The notes under the pieces were generated by a model. The model was given only the letters and a program-made list of their open reading frames with translations. It did no database searches and was not told the DNA's origin. Source: Pontibacillus chungwhensis BH030062 (GTDB taxonomy: Bacteria > Bacillota > Bacilli > Bacillales > BH030062). Taken from it: a stretch of DNA of 64,000 nt. The stretch spans positions 161,561 through 225,560 of the forward strand of contig NZ_AVBG01000006.1 in assembly GCF_000770675.1 (NCBI RefSeq), written 5' to 3'. How positions within the stretch are numbered: the first letter of the stretch is position 1; every line of letters starts with the position of its first letter. The translations under genes and the position numbers were made by a program. Positions 16,337 through 26,246 of this stretch are shown here, one piece after another.

Positions 16337-18439
16337 TTATACGTGCGAATAATTGTTTACTAAGCTTAATACATCATCTGTGTTTTGAGCGTTCAATAAT
16401 TGTTCCATATTCTCAGGCTCCGACAGCATTGTCGTGAGCTGAGACAGAGCGGTTAAATGTGTTTCGTTGTCAATTGCAGCCAACACAATAATGAGGTTCG
16501 CCTTGTGTTTTTCCTGGTCTGAAAAAGGTACCGGTTCATCGACTTTTAATAGGCTCATCCCCAACTGCTCTACTCCTGCTTCTGGGCGAGCGTGTGGGAT
16601 GGCGATTTTAGGCGCAATCACGATGTAAGGCCCTAATTCGTTTACGTTATCAATCATGGCATCGATGTAGCCTTGGCCAATCTTTCCACTCTCAAGAAGC
16701 GGCTGGGATGCTTTCGTAATCGCTTCTTCCCAAGTGGATACGGATGATTCAAATTGAATCGTATCTGACGTAAGCAATTCATTTAACATAGGTTTATAAT
16801 GCTCCTTTATCGAAAAGGTCTGATGGGCCTGATAAGAGAGAAGCTGCTGCTTTAACGCATGCTCATCATGCACCGTGGCATGCTTCTTAATGACCGCCAT
16901 CAGCTCATCTGTCTGATCCATTTCCCCAGGGGCGTCCTGAAGCCGATGATTCAATTGCTTCAAAACGTATTCCTTGTCTGCGTCTTGAAGAAGAGCCGGA
17001 ACATGAATGACAGGTGTTTCTTTTTCTTTTAAGAAATTCGTTGCAAAGATGACATCCGCTCGTAATGTTGTGTCCTGGTATTCCCGGAAGGAAAGTGTGG
17101 CGACAACATCAATCCCGGTCATCATTGCTTCTAACTGAGCTTTCAACATGTTCGATGTTCCAATGCCGTTTTCGCAAACAATAATCGCTTTGTATTTCTT
17201 CTCAATCGTTTGGTCTTCCTTTGAAAGCCAACCGCCAAAGTGCATCGCGATATAAGCAATTTCTTCATCTGGTATGGCCTTTTCCATATAACGCTCCAAG
17301 TGAATGATCGAGCGCTTGGTCAGTTTGAAGATCTCTTGATAATGTTCCTGGATGTGCTCAGAGAGCTCGTTGTTAGAAGGAACATCGTACTTCAAACGGT
17401 AAAAAACCGGTTTCAAATGCAAGAGTAAATTCGCTTCTAATTGATCGCGGTGTTCGAATAATACGCAAGAGTACACTTGAAAGTCATCAACCATGCTACG
17501 AATCACTCGTTTTAAACCTGGCGCCTCCGGATCCTCGTATGGAGAAGAAGGCGGTTCCTGATGCACTTTCGAGCTTAAGAGATTCATAGACAGAAAGCCT
17601 ATCTCATCCTCTGAAAGTTCTGCATACCCTTCAGCGTGTAGTTGTTCACTAATCCGCCCCGCAGCAGAAAACGCTTTCGTTTTTGCTAATGCTTCACGTT
17701 CATCTTCATCTAACTCGATCTCCTGACCATGTGTAAGCCTTTCCAAAGAAATGATAATTTGCATAGATAGGATCGTAATCATTTCATCGGTGAACACGAG
17801 CCCTAGCTCTTTCTCAGTTTCATATAAGACTTTCTTTAAGAAAGGAGTCAGCTTCGTCTGATCAGGTGACATGGATAACAGAATCTCATACGCTTCACTT
17901 CTGATCCCCTGCCATTTCTCATCGGTTTTCACCGAAACTAAAATGTGGGAGAGAAGCTGGCGCTTGTGCAATTCCTGTCCTTCGAGGTAGTAGCCCTTCG
18001 TCTTCGAGTACCGAAGATCGAGCCTATGTTCCGAGAAGTACTCTTTTATCTGATCAAGGTCTTTACTAATGCTGCCACGGCTCATTTGCGTATGATCGAT
18101 GAGATCTTTCATACGGATGACCGAAGTATTGGTTAGCAAGTATAAGAGGAGTAATACCTTCCTCTCTTCCCTGGATAACCGATAATCCCAGCGGTCAGAA
18201 AGCTTAATCTTCTGAGGAATCTGAGTTTCTGTTTTAGCGGTGAGGAAAAATCCCTTGCCTCTCTCCCGCTGAATGCCCTCAAGATCCTGATCTTCGAGCC
18301 AATCGTTAATTTGTTGAATATCATAATAGATGGTACGAGCCGAAACGCCCATTTTCTTCTGCAACCATTTTGTTGAGATGGGTGTATCTGACTGGTACAA
18401 CTGCGTTAATACATAAGTTCGTCGTTTATCTAAAACCAT
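16337..18439 (-). CDS. PRD-containing PTS-regulated transcription activator with fused IIB and IIA domains
   Basis: About 700 residues with MtlR/LicR-type architecture: N-terminal DNA-binding helices (VSARTIYYDIQQINDWL, then MSRGSISKDLDQI), two PTS regulation domains, a IIB(Gat)-like domain with Cys in VCENGIGTSNML (near 420) and a C-terminal IIA type-2 domain with His in IAIPHARPEAG. It senses sugar availability through phosphorylation. Because ulaA and ulaB lack a separate IIA, the fused IIA may also feed transport. ATG at 18439 is chosen after GGAGG (12-base spacing); a TTG at 18475 is less likely. Confidence 0.86.
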   Translation of the reverse strand: MVLDKRRTYVLTQLYQSDTPISTKWLQKKMGVSARTIYYDIQQINDWLEDQDLEGIQRERGKGFFLTAKTETQIPQKIKLSDRWDYRLSREERKVLLLLYLLTNTSVIRMKDLIDHTQMSRGSISKDLDQIKEYFSEHRLDLRYSKTKGYYLEGQELHKRQLLSHILVSVKTDEKWQGIRSEAYEILLSMSPDQTKLTPFLKKVLYETEKELGLVFTDEMITILSMQIIISLERLTHGQEIELDEDEREALAKTKAFSAAGRISEQLHAEGYAELSEDEIGFLSMNLLSSKVHQEPPSSPYEDPEAPGLKRVIRSMVDDFQVYSCVLFEHRDQLEANLLLHLKPVFYRLKYDVPSNNELSEHIQEHYQEIFKLTKRSIIHLERYMEKAIPDEEIAYIAMHFGGWLSKEDQTIEKKYKAIIVCENGIGTSNMLKAQLEAMMTGIDVVATLSFREYQDTTLRADVIFATNFLKEKETPVIHVPALLQDADKEYVLKQLNHRLQDAPGEMDQTDELMAVIKKHATVHDEHALKQQLLSYQAHQTFSIKEHYKPMLNELLTSDTIQFESSVSTWEEAITKASQPLLESGKIGQGYIDAMIDNVNELGPYIVIAPKIAIPHARPEAGVEQLGMSLLKVDEPVPFSDQEKHKANLIIVLAAIDNETHLTALSQLTTMLSEPENMEQLLNAQNTDDVLSLVNNYSHV

Positions 18440-18463
18440 GTCCTGCTCTTCACCTCCGGATGA

Positions 18464-18588
18464 TGAAGTTTGCAAAATGTTAATTCAAAGTCATCATGAT
18501 GTTGAATACAAACTTAGTATAACCCCTATATATTAAACGTGAAAGGGGTTTCACTGTATAACAACTGTCATAGTGAAGTTTGCAAAAT
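18464..18588. promoter_or_regulatory. Two exact 15-bp direct repeats, candidate activator sites of the PTS operon
   Basis: TGAAGTTTGCAAAAT occurs exactly at 18464-18478 and 18574-18588, 110 bp apart, upstream of the PRD regulator. Between them on the minus strand is a candidate -10 TATACT (18522-18517) without a good -35, as expected of activator-dependent promoters. Confidence 0.5.
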
Positions 18589-18732
18589 TGAACAGTTAGG
18601 GTGGTTTTTGAGGAAAAGCCGCGTCATGGAGAGTGGTAGCGGGGGGAATTGGCGGAATATTTGATCAAGGGTTACTTGGGTGGTTTTGGGTTTTGTTACA
18701 GAAATTGAATGGGCCAGGGGGACTGGACCAGG

Positions 18733-19092
18733 GGGACAGGTACATTGTCCCTCTCTTACGTTTCATCACATTTATAGTCCCAAAAGGTAAGAGATAAGAG
18801 TTATCTGTGACGTTCCATCAGGATTTCGGCTTCAAAAGGTTAGAGAGAAGCACGATCAGTGACGTTTTCATTGTTTAAACGTAGTAAAAGGTCATAGACC
18901 CACATGATCAATGCCTTTTGCATCACCCATATCCCAAAAACGGCACAGAACCCTTCAATAGTTAGGTCTCCCGCCCTGATAAAACTTTCCTTAACGAAAA
19001 TAACCCTCTCTTGATCAAACGTTTGATCAAGAGGGTTCCTTATCATAAATCACCACAGGAACAATGGACCACGGGGACAGGACCCTTGTCCC
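18733..19092. repeat. Long composite element 3: REP - hairpin array - TTGATCAA palindrome - REP
   Basis: REP unit 18733-18751 with a partial copy at 18716; degenerate hairpin array 18781-18970 with arms such as AAAGGTCA and TGACGTT; the 20-bp palindrome TTGATCAAACGTTTGATCAA at 19011-19030 in a CCTCT/AGAGG-extended stem; REP unit 19074-19092. It fills most of the 719-bp gap between the PRD regulator and the M6 protease. Confidence 0.75.
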
Positions 19093-19110
19093 TACGTTAC
19101 ACGCAACTAT

Positions 19111-19147
19111 AAAAAGGAGCTCCCCCCTAATGGATGAGCTCCTTTTG
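19111..19147 (-). terminator. Terminator of the M6 protease gene
   Basis: Arms AAAAGGAGCTC and GAGCTCCTTTT around a 14-nt loop, just after the stop codon; the minus strand ends in a T-run. Confidence 0.85.
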
Positions 19148-19158
19148 CTTAAACACTT

Positions 19159-21522
19159 TTACTTAAAGATTAGCACCTTACCAACTGTGCCATCATCACT
19201 TTGACCAATTACACGGAATTTCAAGCCGTATTCTGGAACATTCCTACCTGCATCAATTAGACCTTTATTGGAATAATCTGCGCTGTCATCGAACAATGGA
19301 GTTCGTTTAGTATGATTATCCTTTACAGTAATACCATATAGTTCAGTGTAATCCAAAAACATTTTTTCTGTTTTCTCTAAACTAAATGCAGCGTCGTGAA
19401 CCTGATAACGAGTTGATGCTACTGTATCATCACTCCAGTACAACGTTTTCTGGTCCGCATCTACAACACCAACAAATCCATCCCCAGGATGAACGCCTGT
19501 CCAGTTGTTATCGTAAGCTTTATCCACATACCAAACAACTAATCCACTATCGAAGGACATTAGGCTGGCACCTCGGCGAATATTTGCTAAGCCTTTATCC
19601 ACATCATTGTGAGATCTCCACTCTAGCAAGTAATAATGTTCACTCAAGAAGGTACCGTTATCCTTTGTAAAGCCGTTTAGTTCAAAGCTTGAATCTCCTT
19701 CAGCATCATCTGAAATCTTCTCTTCCCCATCGACTGTCAGAGTAATATCATCTGCATAGAATCCAGGATTGGCTACATATCCATCCGTCCAGTAATTCAG
19801 TTCTAATACTACTTCTTGCCCAGCGTAGGCAGATAAATCAAATTCCGCATTTACCCAGCCATCGGAAGAACCTGTGATACCATGACCAGGGTTTTGACCA
19901 TAGCCCCAAGGATCTTCACTAGTTGTGATATTCCCTTCAACAGCTTCTCCATTTACTTTCACAGAAGCGTAATCCCAGTCTTGCTCAATATCATACCAAG
20001 CTTTAAACGTTAACTCAGCATTTGTCGCTCCTGTTAAATCAACAGTTTGTGTCATAGAGTTGTCCAGTCCATTCCCACTACCACTAAAGTACTCATATTC
20101 ACCGCTAGTAGGAGTGTTCACAACATTCACCTTATCAGGAAGATCAACGCGAACCGCATCGTTGTTCGTACCTTTCGTAACCCCTTCATCTAGTAGAACA
20201 GCGGTACCTTCTGATGTAACATCCTCCGCATCAAGGGTCGTTCCCGATAACCAGTTCCCACCATGATTAGCTTGAAGCATTTCTTTCATATAAGGGCTAA
20301 AGCCTGTTGGCATTGTCCCCGGTAACTTACCTGCCCAGCTACCACTTGACATAATAGACCAGTAGCTTACTGGCTCCCCTTTACCTGTGTACTGAGTGTC
20401 GTACTCATCAGGAAGTCCGAGATCATGTCCAAATTCATGAATAAAAACTCCAACCGCTCCATCTTCAGGTTCGATTGTGTAGTCATAAGCTCCAAGCACG
20501 CCGCCAAAGCGGTCGCTGTTAGATGTTCCACCTGGTACGGCCACAATACTCTCACCAAAATTCCAGCGGTGTGACCAAATCGCATCTTTTCCTAAAGTTC
20601 CCCCTCCAGCTTCTTCACCTACACCAGCATGAATAACCATTAAGTGGTCAATGATTCCATCCGGCTCTGCATAAACACCATCACCATCGTAGTCATAGCG
20701 ATCCCAAACATCATATTCACTTAAATCAACATTTGGATCTGCCCCTGCTGCGACAAGTGCTTCATAGACTAACGAACGAGGTCGGGCATCATTACCATCA
20801 GGCGCAGGATCATTACCACCGTAATAGGCCGCTGGCTGTGATGCTGTATACCACCCTGCAACTTCTCCATCTACCGTGTAACTTCCACCTGACTGCTTTT
20901 CATAATATTGTTTCATAGACACATAATTTTCACCTTCAGGACCCGTCCAGCCCTCTTCTCCAAAGAGCATATCTTCAAAATGTTTGTTTGGATATTCATC
21001 ATAATACATATCTGTCTCTGCAGGAGTAATAGAGCTCGTTGGATAGTCAGGGAAATCAATGGCTAAGACCAGGACTTTGTCAGAGCGTACCTCTCCGTTA
21101 TAAGCTTCCTCTTCTACTGAATCTACCTTGTTCTTCTTGGCTTGACCAAGTTTATTTCCTTTCCCATTTGTTAAGCTATTTGATGAAGCTTTTTGTTCTT
21201 TTAGAGGAGTTCCCAAACTACCTGGCAACTTTTCTTCTTTCTTATTTTTCGCTGCTTCACTCTTGTTTTCTAAGAATTGATTCAATACTTTCTCAGCTTC
21301 TGAAGGGCTCGCATCATTTGCTATTTTCCCTTCTTCCTTCAACATCTTAATTAAGCGTTCATCATTAGCGATGGCCACGTCAAAAGGAGCACCACCATGC
21401 ACATGGGACTTATGTAACTCCTGATGAAGGTCTGATGTGGTTTGCGCCACTACTGAGGAACTTAATGGACCCACCGTTAATGCTAACGCCAAAGCAGAAG
21501 TAACCAGTTTACTCTTTTTCAA
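19159..21522 (-). CDS. Secreted M6-family metalloprotease (immune inhibitor A-like)
   Basis: About 787 residues. A signal peptide (KKSKLVTSALALALTVGPLSSS) is followed by a propeptide, then the M6 catalytic domain with the zinc motif HEFGHDLGLPDEYD (near residue 360) and a calcium-type acidic loop (YDYDGDGVYAEPDG). A carbohydrate-binding-like beta-sandwich (about 505-620) and a C-terminal domain follow. InhA-type proteases degrade extracellular proteins, including host antimicrobial peptides in Bacillus cereus. TTG at 21522 is preferred over ATG 21558 because AGGGGAAGAG lies just upstream. Flanked on both sides by composite repeat elements. Confidence 0.9.
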   Translation of the reverse strand: MKKSKLVTSALALALTVGPLSSSVVAQTTSDLHQELHKSHVHGGAPFDVAIANDERLIKMLKEEGKIANDASPSEAEKVLNQFLENKSEAAKNKKEEKLPGSLGTPLKEQKASSNSLTNGKGNKLGQAKKNKVDSVEEEAYNGEVRSDKVLVLAIDFPDYPTSSITPAETDMYYDEYPNKHFEDMLFGEEGWTGPEGENYVSMKQYYEKQSGGSYTVDGEVAGWYTASQPAAYYGGNDPAPDGNDARPRSLVYEALVAAGADPNVDLSEYDVWDRYDYDGDGVYAEPDGIIDHLMVIHAGVGEEAGGGTLGKDAIWSHRWNFGESIVAVPGGTSNSDRFGGVLGAYDYTIEPEDGAVGVFIHEFGHDLGLPDEYDTQYTGKGEPVSYWSIMSSGSWAGKLPGTMPTGFSPYMKEMLQANHGGNWLSGTTLDAEDVTSEGTAVLLDEGVTKGTNNDAVRVDLPDKVNVVNTPTSGEYEYFSGSGNGLDNSMTQTVDLTGATNAELTFKAWYDIEQDWDYASVKVNGEAVEGNITTSEDPWGYGQNPGHGITGSSDGWVNAEFDLSAYAGQEVVLELNYWTDGYVANPGFYADDITLTVDGEEKISDDAEGDSSFELNGFTKDNGTFLSEHYYLLEWRSHNDVDKGLANIRRGASLMSFDSGLVVWYVDKAYDNNWTGVHPGDGFVGVVDADQKTLYWSDDTVASTRYQVHDAAFSLEKTEKMFLDYTELYGITVKDNHTKRTPLFDDSADYSNKGLIDAGRNVPEYGLKFRVIGQSDDGTVGKVLIFK

Positions 21523-21664
21523 ACTATCTCTTCCCCTCTCAAATTTCCGTGATAACATTACTATACTCTAGTATTCTGATTAATCAATATATTCTACAAA
21601 AGTAGAGATAGGCTTCAAAATTTCTACATATAGTTACAAAATCACACTTTGGACCTGGACCAGA

Positions 21665-22006
21665 GGGACAGGTATCTTGTCCCTCTCTTACCTTTCACTA
21701 GATTTATATCAAAAAAGTTGAGAGATACTAGCAATCGATGACGTTTTGCTAGTATTTCGGTCCTAAACAGTCAGAGACAAGCCCTATCTGTGAAGCTTCC
21801 ATTAATCAAACGAACTAAAACGTAAGAGAACCACGTGATCTATGACCTCTTGACCTGCCCGCACCCCAAGAAGGTCACAGAAGCCTTAAACATAATAGAT
21901 CTCCCCCCTGTGAAAGGCCTCTTTAACGCAAAAAACCTCCCTTGATCAAACGTTTGATCAAGAAAGGATTTTATCATAAGTCACCGCGGGACAAGGAACC
22001 CGTCCC
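21665..22006. repeat. Long composite element 4: REP - hairpin array - TTGATCAA palindrome - REP
   Basis: REP unit 21665-21683; degenerate hairpin array about 21711-21920; TTGATCAAACGTTTGATCAA at 21942-21961; REP unit 21988-22006. Order and spacing are nearly those of element 3 on the other side of the protease gene. It covers most of the 514-bp gap before betA. Confidence 0.75.
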
Positions 22007-22036
22007 CAAGTCCCGCTGTGTCCCCAAGTCCCGCTT

Positions 22037-23746
22037 TTACCTCACAACAGCTTGTTTGGTTTTAGACTTACCCACTGTCCCCGCCTCCGGGTCGTGCACG
22101 CCATGACGATAGAAATCAGCATGAATCGGCTCAAGTGGCTTACGTCCTAAAATCAGGTCAGCAGCTTTCTCAGCAAGCATCAATACTGGTGCATGAATGT
22201 TGCCGTTTGTTACGTAAGGCATAGCGGATGCGTCGACTACGCGTAAGTTCTCAACTCCGTGAACTTTCATGGAATGCGGATCTACGACAGCCATTGGATC
22301 TGTTGCTGGTCCCATTTTGGCTGTACAAGACGGGTGAAGGGCCGTTTCGGCATCTTCTTTTACCCACTCTAAGATCTCTTCGTCTGTTTGCACAGAAGGG
22401 CCAGGTGAGATTTCCCCTCCATTGTAGGTTTTCATAGATGGCTGGGCCATAATGTTTCGCGTCACACGCACAGCTTCAATCCACTCACGTCGGTCTTGTT
22501 CCGTAGAAAGGTAGTTGTATACCATGCTTGGGTGCTCTTTTGGATCTTTGGAACGGATCTTTAATGACCCGCGAGCATCGGAATACATCGGTCCAACGTG
22601 TACCTGGAAACCGTGCTTCGTTGCGGCTTTTTGGCCATCGTAACGGACAGCTACCGGAAGGAAATGATACATCAGGTTCGGATAGTCCACGTCTTCATTC
22701 GAACGAACAAATCCTCCGCCTTCGAAGTGGTTCGTCGCAGCAGGTCCTGTACGTCCGAACATCCACTGCAAACCAATCCAAGGCATGCGCGCTTTATTCA
22801 AGTTCGGCTGTTCCGACACCGGCTCTGGGCACGTGTACTGGATGTACGTTTCAAGGTGGTCCTGCAGGTTCTCCCCTACTCCCGGAAGATCAACAACCGG
22901 TTTAATGCCAAGGGACATTAGGTGATCGGCATCCCCCACACCTGAAAGCTGAAGCATCTGCGGCGTATTAATCGCACCGCCTGAAAGGATGACCTCTCCT
23001 GCTTTTACTTGATGAGTCTGGCCATTTCGGAAATACGTTAAGCCTGTAGCTTTTTTCCCGTCAAAATCAATATGCTTAACAAACGCACGTGTTTTAACCG
23101 TTAAATTCTCACGGTCCATCACCGGGTGTAAGTAAGCACGGGAAGCTGACATGCGCTGTCCCTTATATACGTGCTTATCAAACGGTCCGAATCCTTCTTG
23201 GCGGAACCCGTTCACATCAGGTGTTCTTGAGTAGCCTGCTTCAACACCTGAGTCAAAGAACGCCTGGAATAGAGGATTCTTGGCTGGTCCGCGTTCTAAT
23301 TTTATAGGACCGTCATGGCCACGCATATCATCATCTGGTGAAGCTAGTGCATTTTCTAAACGCTTAAAGTACGGAAGGCAGTGTGCGAAATCCCACGTAT
23401 CCATCCCCTCGTCTGCACCCCAGCGCTCATAGTCTAACGGATTTCCACGCTGATAGATCATACCGTTAATGGAACTAGAACCACCAAGAACTTTTCCTCT
23501 CGCATGCTTGATGCGTCGGCCATTCATATGCGGTTCAGGATCGGATTCGTACTTCCAATCGTACAAGCTTTTCCCTGCAGGAAACGGCAAAGCCGCTGGC
23601 ATCTGGATTAGAAGATCCCATGAATAGTCGCTACGTCCCGCTTCTAAAATAAGAACGCTTTTCTTCCCATCTTCACTTAGGCGGTTACCGAGCACAGAGC
23701 CTGCACTCCCGCCCCCAACAATTACAATATCGTATGCTTCTGTCAT
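22037..23746 (-). CDS. betA: Choline dehydrogenase, GMC flavoprotein (BetA-type)
   Basis: A 569-residue GMC oxidoreductase. Visible are the N-terminal FAD-binding [34 protein letters not shown], the second GMC signature [15 protein letters not shown] and C-terminal catalytic HPSCTAKMG and [10 protein letters not shown]. BetA oxidises choline to betaine aldehyde with FAD, membrane-associated. It follows gbsA on the same strand with a 62-bp gap, so the pair converts choline to the osmoprotectant glycine betaine. Bacillus subtilis uses the unrelated alcohol dehydrogenase GbsB for this step; here the BetA type replaces it. Confidence 0.92.
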   Translation of the reverse strand: MTEAYDIVIVGGGSAGSVLGNRLSEDGKKSVLILEAGRSDYSWDLLIQMPAALPFPAGKSLYDWKYESDPEPHMNGRRIKHARGKVLGGSSSINGMIYQRGNPLDYERWGADEGMDTWDFAHCLPYFKRLENALASPDDDMRGHDGPIKLERGPAKNPLFQAFFDSGVEAGYSRTPDVNGFRQEGFGPFDKHVYKGQRMSASRAYLHPVMDRENLTVKTRAFVKHIDFDGKKATGLTYFRNGQTHQVKAGEVILSGGAINTPQMLQLSGVGDADHLMSLGIKPVVDLPGVGENLQDHLETYIQYTCPEPVSEQPNLNKARMPWIGLQWMFGRTGPAATNHFEGGGFVRSNEDVDYPNLMYHFLPVAVRYDGQKAATKHGFQVHVGPMYSDARGSLKIRSKDPKEHPSMVYNYLSTEQDRREWIEAVRVTRNIMAQPSMKTYNGGEISPGPSVQTDEEILEWVKEDAETALHPSCTAKMGPATDPMAVVDPHSMKVHGVENLRVVDASAMPYVTNGNIHAPVLMLAEKAADLILGRKPLEPIHADFYRHGVHDPEAGTVGKSKTKQAVVR

Positions 23747-23808
23747 ATGTGTTCCTCCTTGATGAATTTTTTCTTCCTATATAGTTCACATGATTATATT
23801 TAAATAGA

Positions 23809-25287
23809 TTAGAACCAGTTGATCGGTTCAGGATTAAGGTTTTGGAAAATATGCTTCGTTTCCGTATATTCTTCAAGCCCTAATTTGCCTAGCTCGCGTC
23901 CAATACCAGACTGCTTAAAACCGCCCCACGGTGCATGAGGAAAATACAGATTGAAGTCATTAATCCAAACCGTTCCCATGCGCATCTTCGCGGCACAGCG
24001 TTCTGCTTTTCGCGTGTCGTTCGTCCACACACCGCCAGCAAGTCCATAGATGGAATCATTGGAGAACTTAACGGCTTCTTCTTCTGTGCTGAATTTTTCA
24101 ACCGTGATAATGGGACCGAATGCTTCTTCTTGAACAACGGTCATGTCTGAGGTGCAGTCCGTGAAGATCGTAGGCAGGTAGAAGAACCCTTTTTGCAACT
24201 CAGGATCTTCTGGGCGTTTGCCGCCAACGGCCAAGGTTGCACCTTCTTGAATCCCTGCTTGTACGTACTGTTCAACTTTTTGAAGGTGTTCTGCTGAAAT
24301 GAGCGGCCCCATTTGCGTATCTTCATCAAAACCGCTGCCAAGCTTGAACTTCTTCACCCGCTCTACAAGCGCTTGTACGAATTCATCGTGAATGCTTTCT
24401 TCTATAATTAACCTCGTGCCAGCGGAGCAAATTTGTCCGGCGTGGAAGAACACACCGTTTAATGCCTGGTCAACGGCTGTTTCAAAATCAGCATCAGCGA
24501 ATATGATATTCGGATTCTTCCCACCAAGCTCAAGCGCAAGTTTCTTCACGTTTGAACTTGCCGCTTGCATGATCTTCTTCCCGGTCACAATTCCGCCTGT
24601 GAAGGAAATAAGATCGACATCCTCATTCGCAGATAGCTCCGCTCCGATTGTGCTTCCTGCACCAAGAACGAGGTTGGCAACACCGGCAGGAACACCTGCT
24701 TCTTCGATTAGTTGAAACACTTTCACTGTCGTAAGTGGTGTAATTTCACTTGGCTTCATAATTAACGTATTGCCCGTTGCAAGGGCGGGAGCTAATTTCC
24801 ACGAAGCTTGAAGTAAAGGATAATTCCAAGGTGTAATCTGTCCGCACACGCCTACTGGTTCACGCACAACTTTACTAATGGAGTTTGCAACTGGTGAATC
24901 AATCATTTCCCCGCCATCTTTATCTGCAAGTTCTGCATAATAACGAAAGACCCCAGCGATATCCTCCATGTCGCCACGACTTTCTTCTACTGTTTTTCCA
25001 GTATCGAGTGACTCTAAGTAAGCTAGCTCTTCTTTATCTCTTTCAATGAATTCAGCAATCTTACGCACGATCGCCCCACGCTCTGTCGCCGGGGTTGAAG
25101 CCCATTCTCCGTTGTCAAAAGCTGCTCTTGCCGCAGCGATCGCTTCTTTTGCTTCCGTTTCATTACCTTCCGGAACCGTCGCAATGACTTCCTGATTATA
25201 TGGATTAATGATCGTACGCGTGTCGTCTGAGTCCGCGCCAACCCATTTACCATTTATATAATGTTGCAGCTTTAGTTTCAGATCCAA
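23809..25287 (-). CDS. gbsA: Glycine betaine aldehyde dehydrogenase
   Basis: About 492 residues of the aldehyde dehydrogenase superfamily, with strong resemblance to B. subtilis GbsA, including GVCGQITPWNYPLLQASWKLAPAL-type core segments, catalytic Glu in LALELGGKN, catalytic Cys near 287 in GQICSAG and the C terminus INWF. It oxidises betaine aldehyde to glycine betaine with NAD+. TTG at 25287 follows GGAG by nine bases and is preferred to TTG 25296. First gene of the gbsA-betA operon, divergent from its repressor gbsR. Confidence 0.93.
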   Translation of the reverse strand: MDLKLKLQHYINGKWVGADSDDTRTIINPYNQEVIATVPEGNETEAKEAIAAARAAFDNGEWASTPATERGAIVRKIAEFIERDKEELAYLESLDTGKTVEESRGDMEDIAGVFRYYAELADKDGGEMIDSPVANSISKVVREPVGVCGQITPWNYPLLQASWKLAPALATGNTLIMKPSEITPLTTVKVFQLIEEAGVPAGVANLVLGAGSTIGAELSANEDVDLISFTGGIVTGKKIMQAASSNVKKLALELGGKNPNIIFADADFETAVDQALNGVFFHAGQICSAGTRLIIEESIHDEFVQALVERVKKFKLGSGFDEDTQMGPLISAEHLQKVEQYVQAGIQEGATLAVGGKRPEDPELQKGFFYLPTIFTDCTSDMTVVQEEAFGPIITVEKFSTEEEAVKFSNDSIYGLAGGVWTNDTRKAERCAAKMRMGTVWINDFNLYFPHAPWGGFKQSGIGRELGKLGLEEYTETKHIFQNLNPEPINWF

Positions 25288-25333
25288 TCCAATCAACTCC
25301 TCAACTTTATTTTTGTCATCTATATTAAGTTTA

Positions 25334-25353
25334 TTAAATATTTATTTAACGTT
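25334..25353. promoter_or_regulatory. Candidate GbsR operator at gbsA
   Basis: An inverted repeat TTAAAT-ATTT-ATTTAA (25334-25349) overlaps TTTAACGTT (25345-25353). The second motif reappears as TTTAACGTTAAA (26247-26258) upstream of the betaine-binding lipoprotein, which makes it a candidate shared GbsR site just downstream of the gbsA -10 box. Confidence 0.45.
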
Positions 25354-25357
25354 TTTA

Positions 25358-25386
25358 ACAGTAACACTACTTTTAATATCTGTCAA
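25358..25386 (-). promoter_or_regulatory. Candidate promoter of gbsA-betA
   Basis: On the minus strand TTGACA (25386-25381), 17-bp spacer, TACTGT (25363-25358). Confidence 0.5.
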
Positions 25387-25489
25387 AATAACTTCTTGGT
25401 TACAATTTCTAGAAATAAGAAAATTGGGCCGAAACCTTACAGGGACTGATACGGGAATTATCCTATTTTCTTAAAATCACGTTTTGCAT

Positions 25490-25517
25490 TTGACATTTAA
25501 TCTGAACGCGTTAACAT
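25490..25517 (+). promoter_or_regulatory. Candidate promoter of gbsR
   Basis: Perfect TTGACA (25490-25495), 16-bp spacer, TAACAT (25512-25517), 63 bp before the start codon. Confidence 0.5.
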
Positions 25518-25580
25518 AAAGTTCGTAAAGAATATTTGAGAATTATTTAATACAAGATATTTTGTTGAAGGAGCGACCCG

Positions 25581-26132
25581 ATGAGTGAGTCAAATGAAAG
25601 GCCACAACTCAAAATAGAAGAAGCAAAGGATAAAGTCATGGGTGCGATTGCAGAAACGATGGATTTATACGGGGTCACCCCGGCGGCTGCGAACCTTTAC
25701 GCGACCATGTACTTTGAAGGTCAGATGACACTTGATGAGATGCGCGCGGAACTTGGAATGAGTAAGCCAAGTATGAGTACAAGCGTCCGCAAGCTTCAGG
25801 AAATTGAAATGGTGAAAAAAACATTTACACGCGGTTCAAGAAAGCACACGTACGCCGCGGAAAAAGATTTCTTCCATTCCTTCATGGCTTTTTACTGCCA
25901 GATGTGGGAACGCGAAGTAAAAACAAATCTCGGGGCGATTGAATCAGCTCAGGAAGATTTTGTAGAAGTTATGAAAGATTCCAGCAGCACGCCAGATATT
26001 GTTGCAAAAGCGAAGGAATACTACGACCAATTGGAAGAGTCAAAAACGTATTACCATTGGCTTGGTGAACTAGCGGAAAGCATTCGAAGTGGTGAGATCT
26101 ATAATTTCTTACCGAAAGATCAGAAAGATTAA
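25581..26132 (+). CDS. gbsR: GbsR/MarR-type choline-responsive repressor
   Basis: A 183-residue protein matching the GbsR subgroup of MarR regulators: winged helix with MTLDEMRAELGMSKPSMSTSVRKLQ and a C-terminal helical tail. In B. subtilis GbsR binds choline and represses gbsAB and the opuB choline transporter. The same role fits here: it is divergent from gbsA and just upstream of a betaine/choline-binding lipoprotein gene. GAAGGAG nine bases upstream fixes the ATG. Confidence 0.92.
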   Translation: MSESNERPQLKIEEAKDKVMGAIAETMDLYGVTPAAANLYATMYFEGQMTLDEMRAELGMSKPSMSTSVRKLQEIEMVKKTFTRGSRKHTYAAEKDFFHSFMAFYCQMWEREVKTNLGAIESAQEDFVEVMKDSSSTPDIVAKAKEYYDQLEESKTYYHWLGELAESIRSGEIYNFLPKDQKD

Positions 26133-26142
26133 ATAAAAAGTT

Positions 26143-26172
26143 CGGGGCACCTGTTATATGACAGACGCCCCG
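26143..26172 (+). terminator. GC-rich hairpin after gbsR
   Basis: CGGGGC and GCCCCG arms with an 18-nt loop; no clear T-run, so termination is only possible. Confidence 0.45.
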
Positions 26173-26246
26173 TTCTCAACATGTTCCACTCTTACATAAA
26201 AGAGATGGCTTCGTTTTGTACTTTTGTTAAAAAAATTCTTAATACT

